Assembly: GCA_046328125.1 (NCBI GenBank)
Contig: JAXLXF010000009.1
Span: 124,001-188,000 of the forward strand
From: JADZEM01 sp046328125
Lineage (GTDB): Bacteria; Chloroflexota; UBA6077; JACCZL01
DNA length: 64,000 nt
Direction of reading: 5' to 3'
The position numbers were made by a program, and so were the translations under genes. The notes under the pieces were generated by a model. That model saw only the letters and a list, made by a program, of their open reading frames with translations, did no database searches and had not been told where the DNA came from. Positions 57,350 through 64,000 of this stretch are shown one piece after another; position 1 is the first letter of the stretch, and every line of letters begins with the position of its first letter.

Positions 57350-58571
57350 ATGAGGGTTGACGAATTAATGTGGTAGAAGGCCGACATAGCGGAGGAGGTC
57401 GGGGGAGCCGTCCTTGAAACGAGCGAGGAAGGCGAGGACGCGTGCGCGGAGGGCCGGGAGGTCGTCGGCGAGGCGATGGAGGTGGAGGACGTCCTGCTTG
57501 AGCCAGCGCCAGAGCTTCTCGATGGGGTTGAGCCAGGGGGAGTAGGTGGGGAGCGGGACGAGCTGGATGGGGAGGTTGAGTCGTTTGGCGGTGGGGCTGG
57601 GCTCGGCGGACCAGGAGCGGGGTCGGAAGAAGGGGAAGGGGGACTCCTGGGGCTCGAGGGCGGCGAGGAGGTCGGGATGGAAATGGACCGGCCAGTTGTC
57701 GAGGACGATGTAGAGGCGCTGTCCCGGGTAAGCTGCGACCAGGGCCTTGAAGAAGCGGAGCAGGGCCGGGACACCGATGCGGGTGGCCTGGTGGGCGATG
57801 ACCGGGCCGTGGCGGCATCGAGGGCGCCGACGACCCGGGTCGTGGTGTTACTCCGGTGGAGCGCTCGGCGCGCGGGTCGGCCGTGCCGGCCGGGCGTAGC
57901 CAGACGCCAGCGAGGGCTGGCGGTAGTAAGTGACCTCGTCGAGATAGAGGAGGACCGCCGTCTCCAGGGCGGCCGCGACGCGCGCCCGGATGGCCCGCAG
58001 GTGCGCCACCTTCTCCTGGTAGGCTGGGTCCGGGCTGCGGAGGTGGTCGCGCGCCCGCTTCCAGCGGAGCCCGTACGCCCGGAGCGTCCGCCAGATCCCC
58101 GACCGCCTGCGCCGGGCGAACCGGCTACCACCGCCCCCAGTCCCACCAGCGTCCAGCGGCTCCGGCCGTGCCCGTGCTGGCGCGGGTCGCTCCCCAGCGC
58201 CGCGAGCACCTCGGCCCGATGCGCCTCCCGCTCGTCAGGCCGCTGGGGAAAGCCGGGCCTGCGGCCCCGGCCTGACCGGATCGTCAGCACCGCCAGCCCG
58301 TGCTCCTCGTACCGGTCCAGCCACCGATACACCGTGTCCGCCGCGCGACGCCGCAGCAGCCCGTGCTCCGCCACCCGCAGCCCCGACGACCGATCCGCCA
58401 CCTTCAGCAGCGCCGCCGCCCGCTCACGCGCGTACGCCTTCGGGTGGTGCTTCACCGCCTCCTCCAGCGTGACCCGCTCCGCCTCCGTCAACGCCAACCG
58501 TCGCGTCATACCCCCACCCCGCGCTCATTCCAACTGACCACGGTTTACCATACTATTTCGTCAACCTTCAT
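57350..58571. mobile_element. Decayed IS630-like element 2, inserted at the centre of a repeat hairpin
   Basis: 1222 bases, ends ATGAGGGTTGACGAATTAAT and ATACTATTTCGTCAACCTTCAT-type inverted repeats. Flanks GTGGACTT and CAGTCCAC rejoin to the intact 16-base hairpin of copy B (35038-35053), again with insertion at the exact centre and no target duplication. The transposase is on the minus strand and frameshifted. Confidence 0.85.
57365..58509 (-). pseudogene. IS630-like transposase, frameshifted
   Basis: Begins MTRRLALTEAERVTLEEAVK with a helix-turn-helix region (RRRAADTVYRWLDRYEEHGL) open to about residue 125. It continues in another frame with GLRWKRARDHLRSPDPAYQE and YLDEVTYYRQPSLASGY (first Asp). 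A third frame gives YIVLDNWPVHFHPDLL (second Asp) and YSPWLNPIEKLWRWLKQD (Glu), ending SPDLLRYVGLLPH with a TAA at 57365. All DDE residues survive, so decay is fairly recent; programmed frameshifting is possible for one step but two shifts argue for a dead gene. Confidence 0.85.
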
Positions 58572-58670
58572 CAGTCCACGGCCGCGCGGTCGGGACGATT
58601 CGGGTCGCCAAGAGGGGGCCGCACCAGATCGGTACAGCCCCCTCTTCACACCTGTACAGGCGAGTAGCGC

Positions 58671-59648
58671 CTACTCCGCGGGCGCCTCGGAGGCGACAGC
58701 TGCAGCTGGAGCCGGAGCGGGTGCCGGGCGCGCCGGCGGCGGTCCAGCCGGACGCGGGCGCGGCCGGCGGAACAGCTGACGGACGGCGTTGCCGACCTTC
58801 GGCGCTTCGATGCTGTTCGCGAGCTTGACCGCCTCGACGATGCGCCCCAATTCAGGCAGCGCGCCGGTTTCGACGGTCAGGTCGGTCATGAACTTGTCGA
58901 AGACCTCGGGAGTCGCCTCGGCGCCGGTGTGCTGCGCAAGCAGTGCCACCAGCTCCTCGCGCTGACCAGACTCACGCCGACGCCGCTCCGCGTTCTGCTG
59001 GAGCCGGGCATCCTGGCTCAGCTGCGGTGGGCCGCCCGGACGCGGACCACGGTCGCCCATCGGCGGGCCGCCAGGCCCGCCGGGACCACCCGGACGCGGG
59101 CCACGGTCGCCAAACGGGGGGCGCGGCCCACCAGGGCCACCCGGACCACGGTCCCCGAACGGCGGGCGCGGGCCACCAGGGCCACCGGGCCGGTCGCCAA
59201 ATGGCGGGCGCGGGCCAGCGGGCCGGTCGCCAAATGGCGGACGCGGCGCCGGACCACCAGCCAACGGCGGCGGCATCCCCTCGAGGGCTGCCCGGTCCCC
59301 GCCACGATCCGGCCGGCGGAACCGCTCGCCACCGCTGGGCGGGCCGCCACGACCGCGCTCGCCGCGCTCGCCGCCGCCACCACCGCCCCGGCCACCACGG
59401 CCTGGCGCGCCGCCCCGACCGCCACGCGGTCGGATCGGAATATCGCCGCCGCGGCGATCGTCGTCATACATGCCGCCACGGTTGCTGCGCTGGCGACGAC
59501 CGCCACCCTCGCCGTAGCTGTCCGAGCCCATCTCCACGACAACCGCCGGACCGTCATCGTCCATCGGCGGCGCCGTAGTCGGTGCAATGCCAAGCTGTTG
59601 GAGATCCGCAAACTTCTCCAGCAGCGCTTCCTTAAGACTCTTGGCCAT
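58671..59648 (-). CDS. Arg/Gly/Pro-rich low-complexity protein with conserved ends
   Basis: 325 residues; ATG with GAGAAGGG upstream. The N-terminus MAKSLKEALLEKFADLQQLG is an ordered helix. Residues about 48-215 are RGG/GGR-rich and then made of PRPPFGDR-type repeats. The C-terminal 90 residues are helical (QREELVALLAQHTGAEATPE, DKFMTDLTVETGALPELGRI) and end with an Ala/Pro tail. RGG-rich segments generally bind RNA and promote condensates; a similar Chloroflexota protein with this N-terminus is common but uncharacterised as far as I know. An RNA-binding or ribosome-related role is inference. A 36-codon ORF lies just upstream. Confidence 0.8.
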   Translation of the reverse strand: MAKSLKEALLEKFADLQQLGIAPTTAPPMDDDGPAVVVEMGSDSYGEGGGRRQRSNRGGMYDDDRRGGDIPIRPRGGRGGAPGRGGRGGGGGGERGERGRGGPPSGGERFRRPDRGGDRAALEGMPPPLAGGPAPRPPFGDRPAGPRPPFGDRPGGPGGPRPPFGDRGPGGPGGPRPPFGDRGPRPGGPGGPGGPPMGDRGPRPGGPPQLSQDARLQQNAERRRRESGQREELVALLAQHTGAEATPEVFDKFMTDLTVETGALPELGRIVEAVKLANSIEAPKVGNAVRQLFRRPRPRPAGPPPARPAPAPAPAAAVASEAPAE

Positions 59649-59656
59649 CCCTTCTC

Positions 59657-59767
59657 CTATTGTGCACGAGCCGTGCCCACTCGTGGGGCGCGCTCGCGTA
59701 GACGTTCAATCTGCTGTGTCGTAGTGGTCGTGCTTACGGTCGTGCGTACACGTCGCTCATCTGCCAT
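59657..59767 (-). CDS. Small 36-residue ORF upstream of the RGG-type protein
   Basis: ATG with GAGAGGAGA seven bases upstream, one of the best ribosome sites in the window. Peptide MADERRVRTTVSTTTTTQQI then ERLRERAPRVGTARAQ: basic, with a Thr run, no membrane segment. The stop is nine bases before the ATG of the next gene, so translation could couple. It may be a real small protein or a leader peptide. Confidence 0.5.
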   Translation of the reverse strand: MADERRVRTTVSTTTTTQQIERLRERAPRVGTARAQ

Positions 59768-59832
59768 GCGTCGTCTCCTCTCTCAAGGCCCGCGCGTGGC
59801 TTCGGGCAACGGCTCGACCATCGCTTGCACGA

Positions 59833-61974
59833 TCATGGGGAGCCTTCCCCGGCACACCGGCCACCGTCTTGTCGAACGTCGTCGAACCGGTCACCTTCGA
59901 CCCGGTCTTCGACCCGGCCGACCTCGACCAGGTTCGAAAAGAACGTCGCGCCGCCGCCCATGTCCGCAAGCCGCTGCGGCGTGGTTGCGTTGACGCCGTG
60001 ACCGCCGGGTTGATACCTCCCCCACCACAGCCCGCGGCTGACCACCACTCCTGGACGCACGTCGTCGGTCAGGGTCGCCTCGAGCTGGACGTCACCCCGC
60101 TGGTTGTACACCCGAACAGCGTCACCGTCGAGGACGCCGCGCGCGCGGGCATCCTCGGGGTGGATCTCCAGGCGGGGCCGCTCCTCAGAGCGGACGTTTG
60201 ACGGCATGTTAGCGTAGGACGAGTTCAAAAAGAAGTGGTTGGGCGGTGTGATGAACAAGAGTGGATATGGACCGGACGGCAGCTGCTCGCCGTCACCACC
60301 CTCAATCAACGGTGTATGCGTCGGTAAGGGGTCGTGTCCGTGCCGCGCCATCTGCTCCGAATACAGCTCGATCTTACCTGACGGCGTGGGGAAGTGCCCA
60401 TCGGCGAAGGCCGGGTGCGGCTGCTCGACGTTCAGGCGGACCGGGCCACCAGCCTTCAGCTGCTCCAGCGTGATCCCATGCAGGAACGGGTTGGCCGGGT
60501 TGTCCAGCGCCTGCGAGATCAGCGTCTCGACGTCGTCCGTGAAGCAATCGTCCTCGAAGCCGAGCCGCTGGGCCAGCGCCGCGAAGAAGTCCACGTTCGA
60601 TTTCGCCTCGCCGAGCGGCGCGATGGCCGGCTCGGCCAGGTTCAGGTACAGATGCCAGTAGCTGGAGTACAGATCGGTCTGCTCGAAATGCGTGGTGGCG
60701 GGGAGCAGCACGTCGGCGTAGCGCGCCGTGTCCGTCAGTACCTGCTCGTGCACCACGGTGAAGAGATCGTCGCGAGCGAGGCCAGCCAGCACCTGGCGCT
60801 GATCCGGCGCGATGACGGCCGGATTGGCGTTGTAGACGATCATCGCCTTGACGGGCGGATCGTCGAGCTCGGTGAGGGCGTGCCCGAGTTGATTCATGTT
60901 GATCGTGCGTGGCGCTCGACCGCCCAGCAGGTCCGGGCGCATCAGCGCATCGTCGTTCATGGCAGCGTAGCCGCCGTTGCTCTTCATCGCGCCGCCGCCG
61001 ACGTCCCGCCAGGCGCCGACGAGGCCCGGCAGGCAGGCGATGGTGCGGACGGCCATGCCGCCGTTGTCGTGATGCTGGAGGCCGTTCCCAATCCGTATGA
61101 ACGCCGGTCGGGTCGTCGCGTATTCCCGGGCCAGGGTCTCCACCAGCTCGGCAGGGACGTCCGTGATCTGCTGGACGCGTTCCGGGGGGTACTCCCGCAC
61201 CCGCGCCGCCAGCCGCTCGAACCCGATGGTGTGCTCCCGAACGTACGCCGCGTCGTGCAGGCCGTCGCGGATGATGACGTGCATCATCCCGAGCGCAAGG
61301 GCAGCATCCGTGCCGGGCCGCACCTGCACGAATCGGTCCGCGAAGGCGCTGGTCCGGTTGCGGTGGACGTCAATCTGGACGAACGTCGCTCCTGCACGCT
61401 GAGCCTCGCGAATGTACGTCATCTGGTGCATGTTGACTGAGGCGAGGTTACTGCCCCAGGAGATGACGTACTTCGCCTGCGAGGTCGTCTCCGGGTCGGT
61501 GCCGAGCTTGCCGCCGATGGTGTAATCGTAGCCGACGTTGCCGGCCACCGAGCAGACGGTCCGTGCAAGCTGGATGGCCCCCAGGCGGTGGAACAGGCGG
61601 CGGTCCATGCTGCCGATGCTGGTGATGCCCATCGTGCCGGCGAAGCTGTATGGGAGGATCGCCTCGGCGCCGTGCTCGCGCACGATGGCGTGGAACCGCT
61701 CGGCGACGAGATCGAGGGCGTCGTCCCAGGAGATCCGCTCGAAGCGCGCCTCGCCCTTCCGCCCGACGCGGCGCCGCGGGTAGAGGATGCGATCTTCGCC
61801 GTAGACGCGCTCGGCGTAGCGGACCGCCTTGCCACAGATCGACCCTCTGGTGACCGGGTGGTCCGGGTCACCAGAAACTCGCACGATCTTGCCGTCACGC
61901 ACCCAGGCCAGCATCCCACAGGCGTCTGGGCAATCGTGCGGGCAGACGGAACGGCGGACGTGAAGCTCAGTCAT
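59833..61974 (-). CDS. Molybdopterin-dependent oxidoreductase (DMSO reductase family)
   Basis: 713 residues. The N-terminus has the four-cysteine iron-sulfur motif: CPHDCPDACGML and later GSICGKA. Then molybdopterin-binding regions: SWDDALDLVAERFHAIVREH, SFAGTMGITSIGSMDRRLFH, YVISWGSNLASVNMHQMTYI and the C-terminal domain with GDAVRVYNQRGDVQLEATLT. No twin-arginine leader, so probably cytoplasmic. The family covers formate dehydrogenase-like, polysulfide and biotin-sulfoxide-type enzymes; this branch lacks a known substrate. The last 30 residues (after FFSNLVEVG) run past the usual family end. No subunit genes are adjacent. Confidence 0.92.
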   Translation of the reverse strand: MTELHVRRSVCPHDCPDACGMLAWVRDGKIVRVSGDPDHPVTRGSICGKAVRYAERVYGEDRILYPRRRVGRKGEARFERISWDDALDLVAERFHAIVREHGAEAILPYSFAGTMGITSIGSMDRRLFHRLGAIQLARTVCSVAGNVGYDYTIGGKLGTDPETTSQAKYVISWGSNLASVNMHQMTYIREAQRAGATFVQIDVHRNRTSAFADRFVQVRPGTDAALALGMMHVIIRDGLHDAAYVREHTIGFERLAARVREYPPERVQQITDVPAELVETLAREYATTRPAFIRIGNGLQHHDNGGMAVRTIACLPGLVGAWRDVGGGAMKSNGGYAAMNDDALMRPDLLGGRAPRTINMNQLGHALTELDDPPVKAMIVYNANPAVIAPDQRQVLAGLARDDLFTVVHEQVLTDTARYADVLLPATTHFEQTDLYSSYWHLYLNLAEPAIAPLGEAKSNVDFFAALAQRLGFEDDCFTDDVETLISQALDNPANPFLHGITLEQLKAGGPVRLNVEQPHPAFADGHFPTPSGKIELYSEQMARHGHDPLPTHTPLIEGGDGEQLPSGPYPLLFITPPNHFFLNSSYANMPSNVRSEERPRLEIHPEDARARGVLDGDAVRVYNQRGDVQLEATLTDDVRPGVVVSRGLWWGRYQPGGHGVNATTPQRLADMGGGATFFSNLVEVGRVEDRVEGDRFDDVRQDGGRCAGEGSP

Positions 61975-62379
61975 CGAGTTGGAGGAACCCTACCCAGTCC
62001 CGTGCCCGTCCTGGTGATCGCGCGACCGTGCCACAGGCAAGTGCTCGCGTCAAGGAGCGCCCCTGGCGCACGCGATACCGGTTGCAGCGTCCAATCGAGA
62101 AACGCGCCCATTATAGCGCAAACGTCTCGACACTCGTCCACACGACGCGCACCATCGAGCAAACGCGCGGAGTACGGTGAGGGAAGCGTGATGAGCACGG
62201 GCTGAAGCGTGCCGGACGAGCTGCAACCAGCTGTCCCATCGTTCCCGTCGGCGGCGCGTGTCGAAATGGAGGGTGCCGAACGAATGAGGATCTCCTGCCA
62301 GAGCGCCCAGGATGTCGAAGCGAGTTGACGCGGGCTCGACGGCGCGCTTGAGAAGGGATCGAAGCGATGAGGAAAGGGG
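61975..62379. other. Intergenic region between tRNA-Ile and the molybdopterin enzyme gene, no 23S rRNA
   Basis: 405 bases in the place where a 23S gene would start in a standard rRNA operon. No 23S-like sequence, no open gene. Likely holds the end of the 16S/tRNA transcript and the promoter for the oxidoreductase. I see no clear hairpin-plus-T-tract terminator. Confidence 0.6.
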
Positions 62380-62453
62380 TGGGCCAACCTGGAATCGAAC
62401 CAGGGACCTCAGTCTTATCAGGACTGCGCTCTAACCGACTGAGCTACTGGCCC
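62380..62453 (-). tRNA. tRNA-Ile (GAT)
   Basis: 74 bases. Acceptor arm GGGCCAG pairs with the 3' TTGGCCC, D-arm AGCTCAGTCGGTTAGAGC, anticodon loop CTGATAA with GAT at 62417-62419, T-arm with GGTTCGATTCC. CCA is not encoded. It lies 250 bases downstream of the 16S gene on the same strand, the usual place in a ribosomal operon spacer. Confidence 0.97.

Positions 62454-64000
<1,547 letters not shown>

Noticed and set aside
56066..58571. TA target-site duplication flanking the IS630-like elements
   Set aside because: The junctions rejoin exactly to the intact hairpins without extra bases, so no TA duplication is visible.
61975..62379. 23S rRNA 5' end after tRNA-Ile
   Set aside because: None of the conserved 23S start sequences is present in either orientation.

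Overview
The window is GC-rich genomic DNA from a bacterium. Gene content points to the Chloroflexota, probably a Thermomicrobia-like lineage: solute-binding lipoproteins with long Pro/Ala/Lys-rich linkers after the lipobox, a cyanobacteria/Chloroflexota-type HAS-barrel protein beside HerA and Mre11/Rad50 homologues, many GTG starts with AGGAGG-type ribosome binding sites, and abundant small repeats. The assignment is inference; the partial 16S rRNA gene at the right end would settle it.

Layout. 1-4.4 kb (minus): operon of secreted metallopeptidase, membrane protein, MoxR ATPase and DUF58 protein. 4.5-5.1 kb: RelB/RelE-like toxin-antitoxin pair. 5.1-10.2 kb: MFS transporter, a low-complexity secreted protein and a membrane class III nucleotide cyclase. 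10.4-18.4 kb: type I restriction-modification locus (hsdM, hsdS, hsdR) carrying one intact and one broken toxin-antitoxin pair between hsdS and hsdR. 18.6-26.9 kb: amidohydrolase, BrnT-like pair, SdpI protein, secreted Kelch protein, DUF433/DUF5615 pair with a truncated toxin, DUF2236 oxygenase. 27-30.6 kb: sugar-type ABC cassette (two permeases, binding protein, no ATPase). 30.9-32.1 kb: LysM/M23 peptidase. 32.3-40.1 kb (minus): DNA-end-processing cluster HAS-barrel protein, HerA, Mre11/SbcD, Rad50/SbcC, with a decayed transposon between the HAS-barrel gene and herA. 40.4-48.3 kb: single metabolic and hypothetical genes. 48.5-52.1 kb (minus): second ABC cassette without ATPase. 52.5-56 kb: acyl-CoA dehydrogenase and penicillin-binding protein 2. 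56-58.6 kb: two decayed IS630-like elements lodged in the two end-hairpins of one dispersed repeat. 58.7-62 kb (minus): Arg/Gly/Pro-rich disordered protein with a small upstream ORF, then a molybdopterin oxidoreductase. 62.4-64 kb (minus): tRNA-Ile(GAT) and 16S rRNA, with no 23S after the tRNA.

How parts fit together. The two ABC cassettes probably share an ATPase encoded elsewhere. HerA, Mre11 and Rad50 overlap or adjoin on one strand and should work together in DNA-end resection. The restriction locus and five toxin-antitoxin modules mark 4.5-26 kb as an accessory, rearranged zone. At least five families of short inverted or tandem repeats are spread through the window, mostly at gene ends. 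The most striking signals are the exact-centre insertion of IS elements into repeat hairpins, an in-frame palindromic repeat inside hsdM, and a toxin gene fused to a copy of the hsdS 3' end.
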